Source of the DNA: Bradyrhizobium sp. STM 3809
Lineage (GTDB): Bacteria > Pseudomonadota > Alphaproteobacteria > Rhizobiales > Xanthobacteraceae
Length of the DNA: 36,803 bases
Assembly (NCBI RefSeq): GCF_000239795.1
Contig: NZ_CAFJ01000084.1
Location: 1-36,803, forward strand
Reading direction: 5' to 3'
The notes beneath the pieces are model-generated. The model was given only the letters and a program-made list of their open reading frames with translations, had not been told where the DNA came from and ran no database searches. The translations under genes and the position numbers were made by a program. Shown here in pieces: positions 9,690 to 17,357 of this stretch (position 1 is its first letter; each line of letters begins with the position of its first letter).

Positions 9690-10579
9690 GCGCGCCAGAG
9701 AGCGTTCTGTTCGTCGGCATCGGCAACATGGGCTGGCCGATGGCCGCCCGCCTGCTCGGTGCCGGGGTTAAGGTCACCGTGAATGACGCCGTCGCCGGCC
9801 GAGCAGCGGATTTCGTCCGCCAGGTCGGCGGCACCGAAGCGGCCGACCTGGCGGCGGCCGCGGCGCAGGCCGATGTCGTCATCACCATGCTGCCGACCAG
9901 CAAGCATGTCGCCGATGCCGTGGCGTCGCTACGCGCCGGTCTGAAGGATGGCCAGATCGTCATCGACATGAGCTCCGGCGCGCCGGCGGCGACGCAGGCG
10001 ATCGCGGCCGACCTCGCAGCGCTCGGCGTGATCATGCTGGACGCGCCGGTTTCCGGCGGCGTGCCGCGCGCGAAGACCGGCGAGCTCGCGATCATGGCCG
10101 GCGGCGATGCCGCCGCGCTCGACCGGGTCGAGCCGCTCTTGCGCGCGATGGGCACCACGATCCATCGCATCGGCGGCCTCGGCTCGGGGCAGGCGATGAA
10201 GGCACTCAACAACCTCGTCTCCGCCGGCGGCTTCCTGATCGGCATCGAGGCGCTCTTGATCGGCCAGCAGTTCGGCATCGATCCCGGTCTGATGACCGAC
10301 GTGCTCAATGCGTCGACCGGCATGAACAATTCGACGCAGAAGAAGTTCAGGCAGTTCGTGCTGTCGCGCCAGTTCAACAGCGGATTCGGGCTCGACCTGA
10401 TGGTCAAGGACCTGTCGATCGCGCTCGAGGTGGCGCGTGCGGCCGGCGTCGCCGCGCCGTTCTCCAACCTCTGCCGCGAGCTGAGTGCGAGCGCGCAGGG
10501 TCTGCTCGGCCCGGGCCAGGACCATACGGCGCTGGCGAAGCTGAGTGAGGCGCTCGCCGGGATCGAGCTCAAGGGCTGA
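9686..10579 (+). CDS. 3-hydroxyisobutyrate dehydrogenase-family NAD(P)-dependent reductase
   Basis: A 297-residue beta-hydroxyacid dehydrogenase. The N-terminal Rossmann fold has 'FVGIGNMGWPMAARLLGAG' (about 9-27). The substrate motif is 'DAPVSGGVPRAKTGELAIM' (about 119-137). The catalytic lysine is Lys172 in 'GSGQAMKALNN'. The family interconverts 3-hydroxy acids and semialdehydes such as methylmalonate or tartronate semialdehyde. The adjoining aldehyde dehydrogenase could use such a semialdehyde, which would make one short pathway (inference). The start overlaps the previous stop by 4 bp. The stop codon abuts that of the convergent YciI-like gene with no base between. Confidence 0.93.
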   Translation: MSAPESVLFVGIGNMGWPMAARLLGAGVKVTVNDAVAGRAADFVRQVGGTEAADLAAAAAQADVVITMLPTSKHVADAVASLRAGLKDGQIVIDMSSGAPAATQAIAADLAALGVIMLDAPVSGGVPRAKTGELAIMAGGDAAALDRVEPLLRAMGTTIHRIGGLGSGQAMKALNNLVSAGGFLIGIEALLIGQQFGIDPGLMTDVLNASTGMNNSTQKKFRQFVLSRQFNSGFGLDLMVKDLSIALEVARAAGVAAPFSNLCRELSASAQGLLGPGQDHTALAKLSEALAGIELKG

Positions 10580-10588
10580 TCAGCCCTT
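10571..10588. repeat. 18-bp perfect palindrome formed by two abutting stop regions
   Basis: AAGGGCTGATCAGCCCTT is fully self-complementary. Its left half encodes Lys-Gly-stop of the reductase on the + strand. Its right half encodes Lys-Gly-stop of the YciI-like protein on the - strand. It can fold in either transcript as a 9-bp stem with almost no loop. It might help separate the two converging genes, though there is no T run. Confidence 0.6.
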
Positions 10589-10867
10589 GCGCCGGAAGAA
10601 CCCGGTGATCGTCACCTTTTCCCAGACTCCGGCTGCGGCGAACGGGTCGGCGCGGTTGAACGCCTCGGCTTCGGCGCGGCCGGGCGCCTCGACCAGGAAC
10701 AGGCTGCCGATCATCGTCGCGCCGTCGTCGGAGACGAGCGGGCCGGACATCACGATGGTGACCGGGAGGCGGTCGCCGCCCTCGAGATAGGCCTTGTGCG
10801 CGTCGTAATTGGCGAGCCGGACCGGCAGCGCGCCGGGCTTGTCGAGAGCGTGAATCGCAAACAGCAT
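10580..10867 (-). CDS. YciI family protein
   Basis: A 95-residue protein of the YciI-like family (dimeric alpha/beta barrel). It opens 'MLFAIHALDKPGALPVR'. The conserved His24 lies in 'YDAHKAYLEG' and the conserved Asp74 in 'ADPFAAAGVWEKVTI'. This His-Asp pair is the proposed active site, though the reaction is unsettled. A 'CTGGAG' site lies before the ATG. It is the last gene of the block that runs from 16816, about 70 bp after the binding-protein stop, so it may act on the imported compound. Confidence 0.88.
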   Translation of the reverse strand: MLFAIHALDKPGALPVRLANYDAHKAYLEGGDRLPVTIVMSGPLVSDDGATMIGSLFLVEAPGRAEAEAFNRADPFAAAGVWEKVTITGFFRRKG

Positions 10868-10938
10868 CTGTCGTCTCCAGGAGGGCTGCGGGGCGGCCGC
10901 GCGTCGCCGACCATCCCGCTCTTTGATCGTGTCGTGTC

Positions 10939-11913
10939 CTATTTCGCGCTCAGCTTGCTGGCGTCGTCGAAGCTGGGGCAGGTGCGCTGCTCCAGCGACA
11001 GGTCGAACGGCTGGTAGTTGTCCTTGGTGATGACGGTCGGCTTCAGCACGATCTCGCCGATGACCGGCTCGCCGCGCAGTGACCGGATCGCCATCATGGT
11101 GCCGAGGCAGCCTTGCGCGAAGCCGTTGTAGTCGCCGCTCGCGAGCAGCTTGCCGGACTTGATCGCGTCGACCGCCTCCTTGGTGCCGTTGATGCCGATC
11201 ACCTGCGCCTTGCGGTTGGCCCCGTCCAGCGCCTCGATGGCGCCGACGGCCATGGCGTCGTTGGCGGCGAGCACGCCGTCGATCTGCGCATTGGACTGCA
11301 TCAGGTTCTCCATCACCTGCAGCGCCTGCAGGCGCTGGTAGTTGCCGGGCTGCGACGCCAGCAGCTTCACGCCCGGATTCTCCTTCAGCGCATCGTTGAA
11401 GCCGCGGACGCGGTCGACATTGGTGAGCGAGCCCTTGACGCCCTCGATGATCACGACGTTGCCCTTGCCGCCGAGCGTCTTGAGCAGGAAGCGCCCGGTC
11501 TCCAGGCCGAGGCTGTAATCGTCGGCGCCGATGAAGGACACGAACTTGCCGCCGGCGGAACGGTCGGTGATGTTGACGACCGGAATCTTGGCGTCGTTGA
11601 TCTTCTCGACCCCGGGCACCATGGCCTTGTAGTCGACCGGGATGAACACGATCGCGCTCGGCTTCTTCACGACGACGTCCTCGATCTGGCTGAGCTGCTC
11701 GGGGATCGAATCCGGCTTGGTCGGGATGTAGTGCAGGATCTTGGCGTTCAACGACTTGGCCATGTTGTCGGCGCCGACCCGCACGGTCTGGAAGAACGGA
11801 TTGGTCTGGTTCTTGGTGAACACGGCGATGGTCTCGCCGTCGGCATGGGCCTGCGTGGCCGCCGCGGCGATCACGAGCGCGAGGGCGAGAGAGCGGGATG
11901 TCCGATGCTTCAT
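10939..11913 (-). CDS. Ribose-type (RbsB-like) periplasmic binding protein
   Basis: A 324-residue periplasmic binding protein (Peripla_BP_4). The ATG at 11913 is chosen over the upstream one at 11937 because a GGAGGA site lies at 11926-11921, 7 bp ahead of it, and because it gives a clean signal 'MKHRTSRSLALALVIAAAA' with cleavage after 'AHA'. The mature start 'IAVFTKNQTNPFFQTVRVG' is the family's ligand-loop block. 'ILHYIPTKPD', 'AIVFIPVDYKAM' and 'LAANDAMAVGAIEAL' follow the usual order. It has no lipobox. It should feed the permeases encoded just upstream. A sugar, polyol or sugar acid is likely but not shown. Confidence 0.93.
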   Translation of the reverse strand: MKHRTSRSLALALVIAAAATQAHADGETIAVFTKNQTNPFFQTVRVGADNMAKSLNAKILHYIPTKPDSIPEQLSQIEDVVVKKPSAIVFIPVDYKAMVPGVEKINDAKIPVVNITDRSAGGKFVSFIGADDYSLGLETGRFLLKTLGGKGNVVIIEGVKGSLTNVDRVRGFNDALKENPGVKLLASQPGNYQRLQALQVMENLMQSNAQIDGVLAANDAMAVGAIEALDGANRKAQVIGINGTKEAVDAIKSGKLLASGDYNGFAQGCLGTMMAIRSLRGEPVIGEIVLKPTVITKDNYQPFDLSLEQRTCPSFDDASKLSAK

Positions 11914-11953
11914 GATGTTGTCCTCCCAGTTCGTCATTGTTGTCGTTGAAAGT

Positions 11954-12931
11954 TCATGGCGCGGAACGCCGCGTCCGCATATCGAGCCAGACCGCGATGA
12001 TGACGATGATGCCGGTGACGAGCGGCTGCCAGTTTGCGTTGATCGACAGCAGGTTCATGCCGTTGAGCACCAGCGTCAGGATCAGCGCGCCGACGAAGGT
12101 GCCGAAGATGGTGCCGACGCCGCCGAACAGCGAGGTGCCGCCGATCAGCACGGCGGCGATCGCCGGCAGGGTCAGGCTCTCGCCGATGTCGGCCTCGGCT
12201 GAGTTCAGACGCGACAGGAAGATGATCGAGGCTAGCCCCGCCATCGTGCCCGAGACGGTGTAGACCAGCAGCAAGCGGCAATTGACGGGAATGCCGGAGA
12301 GCCGCGCGGCGACCGGGTTGGCGCCGATCGCATAGATCTCCTGGCCCCACACGGTGCGTTGCGCGAAGGCGGTGCCGATCGCGAGGAACACCAGCAGCAG
12401 ATAGACCGGGATCGGCAGCCCGAGGAAGTAGCCGCTGCCGATCTGGCGGAAGCCCGCAGGAAAGCCGTGGATGGTCTCGCCGGCCATGTACCAATAGGTC
12501 ACGCCGTTCAGCACCCAGAGCATGCCGTAGGTGGCGATGAAGGACGGGATGCGCATCGCCGTCACCATCACCCCGTTCATCAGACCAACGGTGCCGCCGG
12601 TCAAGAGGCCGGCGAGGATGCCGAGCGTGGGCGAGCCGGTCTGGTGGATGACGGTGCCGGCGAGGCAGGCCGACAGCGCGACATTGGCGCCGACCGACAG
12701 ATCGAGCCCGGCGGTCAAGACCACCAAAGTGAGGCCGGAGGCGATGAAGAAGGTCAGGCTGGCCTGCCGCAGCACGTTGAGGATGTTGCCGAGGCTCAGG
12801 AACGCGTCGCTCAGCACGCTCAGCACGATGCAGATCAAGAGCGCCGCCAGCAGTCGGTAGAACAGCTGCGCCGCATTGTGCGACAGCAACGACCAGGCCG
12901 GCGACGGGGCGTTCTTGGCGATGTCGGTCAT
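11954..12931 (-). CDS. Ribose-type ABC permease (RbsC-like), second of two
   Basis: A 325-residue inner-membrane permease of the BPD_transp_2 family. The start at 12931 overlaps the TGA of the other permease (ATGA). The open frame continues much further upstream but only as shadow. The family block 'FFIASGLTLVVLTAGLDLSV' is followed by 'GANVALSACLAG'. 'AIAAVLIGGTSLFGGVGTIF' is the EAA-like loop, and 'LNGMNLLSINANWQPLVTGI' is the typical last helix. It forms a heterodimer with the neighbouring permease; many sugar importers use a homodimer. Confidence 0.93.
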   Translation of the reverse strand: MTDIAKNAPSPAWSLLSHNAAQLFYRLLAALLICIVLSVLSDAFLSLGNILNVLRQASLTFFIASGLTLVVLTAGLDLSVGANVALSACLAGTVIHQTGSPTLGILAGLLTGGTVGLMNGVMVTAMRIPSFIATYGMLWVLNGVTYWYMAGETIHGFPAGFRQIGSGYFLGLPIPVYLLLVFLAIGTAFAQRTVWGQEIYAIGANPVAARLSGIPVNCRLLLVYTVSGTMAGLASIIFLSRLNSAEADIGESLTLPAIAAVLIGGTSLFGGVGTIFGTFVGALILTLVLNGMNLLSINANWQPLVTGIIVIIAVWLDMRTRRSAP

Positions 12932-13878
12932 GCCCGGCTCCGCAATCCGTCGAGGAACATCGCGGCGATCACCAGCACGCCGACGCTGGCGACCTGCACC
13001 GAGGACGGCAGCGAGATCAGATTGAGCCCATTGCGCAGCACGCCGACGGCGAGGACGCCGAGCAGGGTGCCGAGCAGCCAGCCATTGCCCCGCTCGAACG
13101 AGGTGCCGCCGACCGCGACTGCCGCGATCGCATCGAACTCCATGCCGAGCCCCGCGGTCGGATGGCCCGAGTTCATCCGCGCGGTCATCAGCAGGCCGGC
13201 GACGCCGGCCATCAGGCCGCCGATCGCATAGACCGCGATCAGCAGCCGGGTCGGCGACAGGCCGGCATAGCGCAGCGCGTCGCGATTGCCGCCGAGCGCG
13301 AACACATAGGTGCCGAAGCGGGTGTGATAGAGCAGGGCGTGAAACAGGCCGTAGCTCGCGACGCCCATGAGGATCGGCACGGGGATGCCGAGCAACTGCG
13401 CGGAGTAGACGTCGCGCACGCTGTGAGGAATGCCGACGACGCTCTGGCCGTCGCTGACGATCAGCGACAGGCCTTGGGCCATGCCGAGCGTGGCGAGCGT
13501 CGCCACGAAGGGCGGGATCTTCGCGATCGCGACCAGCAGGCCGTTGGCGAGGCCGAACGCCGTCCCGACCAGCACGGCGGCGCCGAGGCCGAGCAGCATC
13601 GATTTGGTCGCGAGCGAGACGATGGCGACGCACAGCGATGTCAAGGTGAGCACCGCGCCCATCGACAGGTCGATGCCCTCGGTCATGATGATCAGGGTCA
13701 TCGGCAGCGCCAGCATGGTCAGGATCGTCGACTGCACCAGCACGTTGGAGAGGTTGGCGGCCGACAGGAAGCCGGGCGCGATGGCGCCGAACAGCGCGAT
13801 CAGGAGCACCAGCACGACGGCGACGCCGGGCAGGCGCTGCACGGCGCGGAGCGGCGCGGCGATGGCCAAGTCACTCAT
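12928..13878 (-). CDS. Ribose-type ABC permease (RbsC-like), first of two
   Basis: A 316-residue inner-membrane permease. The block 'MLALPMTLIIMTEGIDLSMG' (about 55-74) and the loop 'AVAVGGTSFERGNGWLLGTL' are family signatures. It ends 'VLVIAAMFLDGLRSR'. The start at 13878 ('MSDLAIAAPLR') lies in the second copy of a duplicated start region; ATG at 13884 is the alternative. It follows the ATPase stop by 26 bp and overlaps the second permease by 4 bp. Confidence 0.92.
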   Translation of the reverse strand: MSDLAIAAPLRAVQRLPGVAVVLVLLIALFGAIAPGFLSAANLSNVLVQSTILTMLALPMTLIIMTEGIDLSMGAVLTLTSLCVAIVSLATKSMLLGLGAAVLVGTAFGLANGLLVAIAKIPPFVATLATLGMAQGLSLIVSDGQSVVGIPHSVRDVYSAQLLGIPVPILMGVASYGLFHALLYHTRFGTYVFALGGNRDALRYAGLSPTRLLIAVYAIGGLMAGVAGLLMTARMNSGHPTAGLGMEFDAIAAVAVGGTSFERGNGWLLGTLLGVLAVGVLRNGLNLISLPSSVQVASVGVLVIAAMFLDGLRSRA

Positions 13879-13897
13879 GATCAAAAGTCACTCATGA
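13868..13897 (-). repeat. 13-bp direct repeat duplicating a start codon region
   Basis: On the - strand TCATGAGTGACTT occurs at 13897-13885 and again at 13880-13868, 17 bp apart. Both copies contain ATG AGT GAC TT. The first copy runs ATGAGTGACTTTTGA and so encodes only Met-Ser-Asp-Phe-stop. The second copy begins the permease. It looks like a tandem duplication of the start that left a four-codon upstream ORF. Confidence 0.75.
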
Positions 13898-13904
13898 TGA
13901 AACG

Positions 13905-15428
13905 TCATTCATGATGCATCCCCAGCCGCACGATGTTCTCCTCGGTCAGCTCGCTGCGCGCGAGGTGCCCGGCGATGCGGCCGTCGCGCATCACGTAAGC
14001 GCGGTCGCAGACGTGGCAGATCTCGATCTGCTCGGACGAGATCATCAGCGCCGCCGCGCCTTCGGCGACCAGGCGATCGATCAGCGCGAAGATCTCGGAC
14101 TTGGCGCCGATGTCGATGCCGCGGGTCGGCTCGTCGAAGATGAACAGCCTGGCGCCGGCCGCCAGCCATTTGCCGATTACGACCTTCTGCTGGTTGCCGC
14201 CGGAGAGCAGGCCGACCATCTGCCGCGCGCTCGGCGTCGCGATCCGCAACTGCCGGATCAGCCCCTCGGCGGTGCGCTGCGCGCCGCGCGGATCGTAGAG
14301 CCGGCTCGGAAACAGCTTCTTCAGCGCCGCCACCACGAGATTGTCGCCGACCGAGCGCAGCAGCGCGAGACCCTCGCTCTTGCGGCTTTCGGGGATCAGC
14401 GCGATGCCGCGCCGGGCGGCGACGTCGGGCTCGCCCGTGATCGGCTTTCCGTCGAAGATGATCTCGCCGGTCGTCACCGGATCGGCGCCGAAGATCGCGC
14501 GCGCCACCTCGGTGCGGCCGGAGCCGACGAGGCCGCACAGCCCGACGATCTCGCCCTGGCGCACCTCGATGTCGATGTCGCTGATGCCGGTCGCGGCGCT
14601 CAGGCCCTTGACCTGCAGCACCAGCTCGCCCGGCTGCTCGGCGAAGCGGCGCGGATAGGTCATGTCGACGTTGCGGCCGACCATCATCCGCACGAGCTGG
14701 TCCGGCGTCACCTCGGCGGGACGGACCTGGTCGATGCGGCGGCCGTCGCGCAGCACGGTGATGCGGTCGCCGATCGCGAACACCTCGGCCATGCGGTGCG
14801 AGATGTAGACGATGGCGACGCCGTCGGCCTTCAGTCGCGCGATCAGCGCGAACAGCAGCTCGACCTCACGGTCGGACAGCGCGGCGGTCGGCTCGTCCAT
14901 CACCAGGATGCGCGCATTCTGGCTGATCGCCTTGGCGATCTCGACCATCTGCTGCTGCGCCACGCCGAGCGTATCGACGACCACCTTCGGATCGATGTCG
15001 AAGCCGATGCCGTCGAGCACGCGCTTCGCATCGGCCAGGATCCTGCGGCGGTCGATGGTGCCGGGAATGCGGCCCTTGGGCTCACGGCCGAGAAAGATGT
15101 TCTGCGCGATGTCGAGGAACGGGACGAGCGAGAACTCCTGGAAGATGACGGCGATGCCGAGCGCCTGCGCCTCGGCGGTCGAGGACAGCGTGACGTTCTC
15201 GCCCTTGTAGTAGAACTCTCCCGCATCGGCCGTATAGGCCCCGCACAGGATCTTCATCAGGCTGGACTTGCCGGCGCCGTTCTCGCCGAGCAGCATGTGG
15301 ACCTCGCCCGGGTGGATGGCGAACGACACGTCGTCGAGCGCCTTGACGCCGGGAAAGCTCTTGCTGATGCCGCGCAGCTCGAGCAGCGGGGCGGATGAGG
15401 CGGCGGCGCTCGCGGCCCCGTCGCTCAT
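13905..15428 (-). CDS. Ribose-type ABC importer double ATPase (RbsA-like)
   Basis: A 507-residue protein with two fused ABC domains. The first has Walker A 'LLGENGAGKSSLMK' (about 47-60), the Q loop 'VIFQEFSLVPF' and Walker B 'ILVMDEPTAAL'. The second has the degenerate P loop 'GLCGLVGSGRTE' and the strong signature 'LLSGGNQQKVVIGKWL', as is normal for RbsA/MglA proteins. The start at 15428 overlaps the flavoprotein stop (ATGA), and the frame further upstream is shadow. It energises the two permeases that follow. Confidence 0.95.
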   Translation of the reverse strand: MSDGAASAAASSAPLLELRGISKSFPGVKALDDVSFAIHPGEVHMLLGENGAGKSSLMKILCGAYTADAGEFYYKGENVTLSSTAEAQALGIAVIFQEFSLVPFLDIAQNIFLGREPKGRIPGTIDRRRILADAKRVLDGIGFDIDPKVVVDTLGVAQQQMVEIAKAISQNARILVMDEPTAALSDREVELLFALIARLKADGVAIVYISHRMAEVFAIGDRITVLRDGRRIDQVRPAEVTPDQLVRMMVGRNVDMTYPRRFAEQPGELVLQVKGLSAATGISDIDIEVRQGEIVGLCGLVGSGRTEVARAIFGADPVTTGEIIFDGKPITGEPDVAARRGIALIPESRKSEGLALLRSVGDNLVVAALKKLFPSRLYDPRGAQRTAEGLIRQLRIATPSARQMVGLLSGGNQQKVVIGKWLAAGARLFIFDEPTRGIDIGAKSEIFALIDRLVAEGAAALMISSEQIEICHVCDRAYVMRDGRIAGHLARSELTEENIVRLGMHHE

Positions 15429-16816
15429 GGCAGCGCTCCCGCGAAGATCTTGCCCGGGTTCATCAGGCCATGTGGGTCGAGCGCCGCCTTGATCGAACGC
15501 ATCACGCTGACGGCCTCGCCGAGCTCGTCCTCGAGATAGGCGATCTTGCCGAGGCCGATGCCGTGCTCGCCGGTGCAGGTGCCGTCCATCGCGATGGCGC
15601 GCGCCACCATGCGCCCCTGCAGCGCCTTGGCGCCGGCGAGTTCCGCGTCGCTGGCCGGATCGACCAGGATCAGCATGTGAAAATTGCCGTCGCCGACATG
15701 GCCGACGATCGGCGCGATGAAGCCGCTGGCATCGGCGTCGCGGCGCGTCTCGGTTAGGCATTCGGCGAGGCGCGAGATCGGCACGCAAACGTCGGTGATG
15801 ACGGCGCGCGCGCCCGGCCGCAGGCCGAGGCCGGCATAGAGCGTGTTGTCGCGCGCGTGCCAGAGACGGCTGCGGTCCTCGGCCGCCCGAGCCCAGGCGA
15901 AGCCGCGGCCGCCATGCTCGCGCGCGATCGCTTCCGCGGCCTGCGCCTGCTCGGCGACGCCGGCATCGGAGCCGTGGAATTCGAGGAACAGCGTCGGCGC
16001 CTCGCGATGGCCGAGCTTGGAATAGGCATTGATGCCGCGCATCATGACGTCGTCGAGGAGCTCGATCCGGGCCGCCGGCACCGCCGACTGGATCAGCGCG
16101 ATCGCGGTGTCGACCGCGTCGCCGAGCTGGTCGAAGGCGCAGGTCGCGGCCGAGATCGCCTGCGGCAGCGGATGCAGCTTCAGCGTGATCTCGGTGATGA
16201 TGCCGAGCGTGCCCTCGGCGCCGACGAACAGCCGGGTCAGGTCGTAACCCGCGGCCGATTTGCGTGCGCGCCGCGACGTGCGGATGACGCGGCCGTCGGC
16301 CAGCACCATTTCGAGCGCGAGCACGTTGTCCTTCATCGTGCCGTAGCGCACGGCCATGGTGCCGGAGGCCCGCGTCGAACTCATGCCGCCGATCGAGGCG
16401 TCGGCGCCCGGATCGATCGGGAAGAACAGCCCGGTGTCACGCAGCTGCGCATTGAGCTGCTTGCGGGTGATGCCGGGCTGCACGACGACGTCCATGTCGG
16501 ATTCGTGCACGGCGAGCACCGTGGTCATGCGGGCGAAATCCACGCACACGCCGCCGGCGACCGCAGCGGCGTTGCCCTCGAGCGAGGTGCCGGCCCCGAA
16601 GGGCACGATCGGCATGCCGGCGCCGGCGCACAGCCGGACGATCTCGACGATCTCTGCGGTGGTCTCCGGAAAGACGACGATGTCGGGCGTGAGCGTCGGG
16701 TAGTAGGACTCGCTGCGACCATGCTGGTCGAGCACGCCACGCGCGACGCTGGCACGCGGTCCCATGAGTCTCGCAAGCCGTTCGGCCAACGCGCCCGCGC
16801 CATCTCGCACGTGCAT
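15425..16816 (-). CDS. FAD-linked oxidase, GlcD / D-lactate dehydrogenase-like
   Basis: A 463-residue soluble flavoprotein. The start at 16816 is chosen for its 'GGGGAGG' site 4 bp upstream; the open frame reaches 17032 but the extra part is Arg/Pro-rich shadow. The FAD-binding domain (PCMH type) contains 'VVFPETTAEIVEIVRLCAGA', 'PFGAGTSLEGN' and 'DPGADASIGGM'. The C-terminal FAD-oxidase domain ends with 'CTGEHGIGLGKIAYLEDELG' and 'MRSIKAALDPHGLMNPGKIF', the D-lactate/glycolate dehydrogenase hallmark. It oxidises a 2-hydroxy acid to a 2-oxo acid and passes electrons to an unknown acceptor. It is the first gene of the importer operon, overlapping the ATPase by 4 bp, so the cargo is plausibly a hydroxy acid or its precursor (inference). 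Confidence 0.93.
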   Translation of the reverse strand: MHVRDGAGALAERLARLMGPRASVARGVLDQHGRSESYYPTLTPDIVVFPETTAEIVEIVRLCAGAGMPIVPFGAGTSLEGNAAAVAGGVCVDFARMTTVLAVHESDMDVVVQPGITRKQLNAQLRDTGLFFPIDPGADASIGGMSSTRASGTMAVRYGTMKDNVLALEMVLADGRVIRTSRRARKSAAGYDLTRLFVGAEGTLGIITEITLKLHPLPQAISAATCAFDQLGDAVDTAIALIQSAVPAARIELLDDVMMRGINAYSKLGHREAPTLFLEFHGSDAGVAEQAQAAEAIAREHGGRGFAWARAAEDRSRLWHARDNTLYAGLGLRPGARAVITDVCVPISRLAECLTETRRDADASGFIAPIVGHVGDGNFHMLILVDPASDAELAGAKALQGRMVARAIAMDGTCTGEHGIGLGKIAYLEDELGEAVSVMRSIKAALDPHGLMNPGKIFAGALP

Positions 16817-17093
16817 CAATCCTCCCCGCTCACCTGGCGGCATCGGGACTCTTTGCGGTCCTCTGGTCGCTGGCCGGGCTCGGGCGCGTGTCGTCCGCAC
16901 CTGCCCGGTGCCATCGTCACCTCGGTGAGTACCGGCATCCTTCATCATTCGGCGGGGGCACGCAAGGGCCCGGCGGATCGTGCGCGCGGCGTCGTGCGGA
17001 CGCATCGGCGGCGTTGGCGAGGCGACGAGCACCGCGCTGCGTTCGGCGCGACCGCTCTCGTCGAGGTCTTCTGACTCGGGCGGCGAGGAAAGC

Positions 17094-17169
17094 TGGTGGG
17101 CCCGGCAGGACTCGAACCTGCAACCAGACCGTTATGAGCGGCCGGCTCTAACCATTGAGCTACAGGCCC
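17094..17169 (-). tRNA. tRNA-Ile (anticodon CAT, lysidine type)
   Basis: A 76-nt cloverleaf on the - strand. The acceptor GGGCCTG pairs with CGGGCCC, followed by discriminator A and an encoded CCA (17096-17094). The D arm is GCTC...GAGC. The anticodon stem GGCCG/CGGTC encloses the loop CTCATAA, so the anticodon is CAT (17136-17134). The T arm contains GGTTCGAGTCC. It does not look like elongator or initiator tRNA-Met. The loop and the 'AATGGTTAGAGC' D arm resemble E. coli ileX, the tRNA whose C34 is changed to lysidine by TilS to read AUA. Confidence 0.92.
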
Positions 17170-17268
17170 CGCGGCGCGGGGGTGTTCGCTGCGGTGGGCA
17201 GGCGCGGGCCTGACCGGTGCGGCGGAGACGACCCGGCGACGGTGCTGGCTCCGTTTACAGCCCTGGCG

Positions 17269-17297
17269 GCGATCCGGCAATGCCGCTGCCGGATCGC
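17269..17297 (-). other. Stem-loop downstream of the TctC-like gene
   Basis: GCGATCCGGCA (17269-17279) and TGCCGGATCGC (17287-17297) form a perfect 11-bp stem with a 7-base loop. It begins about 60 bp after the TctC-like stop in the direction of transcription. No T run follows. It may act as a 3' stability hairpin or an imperfect terminator; nothing else is apparent in 17170-17357. Confidence 0.5.
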
Positions 17298-17357
17298 TCT
17301 GCGAGTGCTGTGCCGCGTCTGGCGCGGCTGCAGCGCCCGGCCGGCGCCGTGGCGGCG

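Noticed and set aside
13911..15398. A 495-codon open frame on the + strand.
   Set aside because: Antisense to the double ATPase, whose Walker and signature motifs are all intact.
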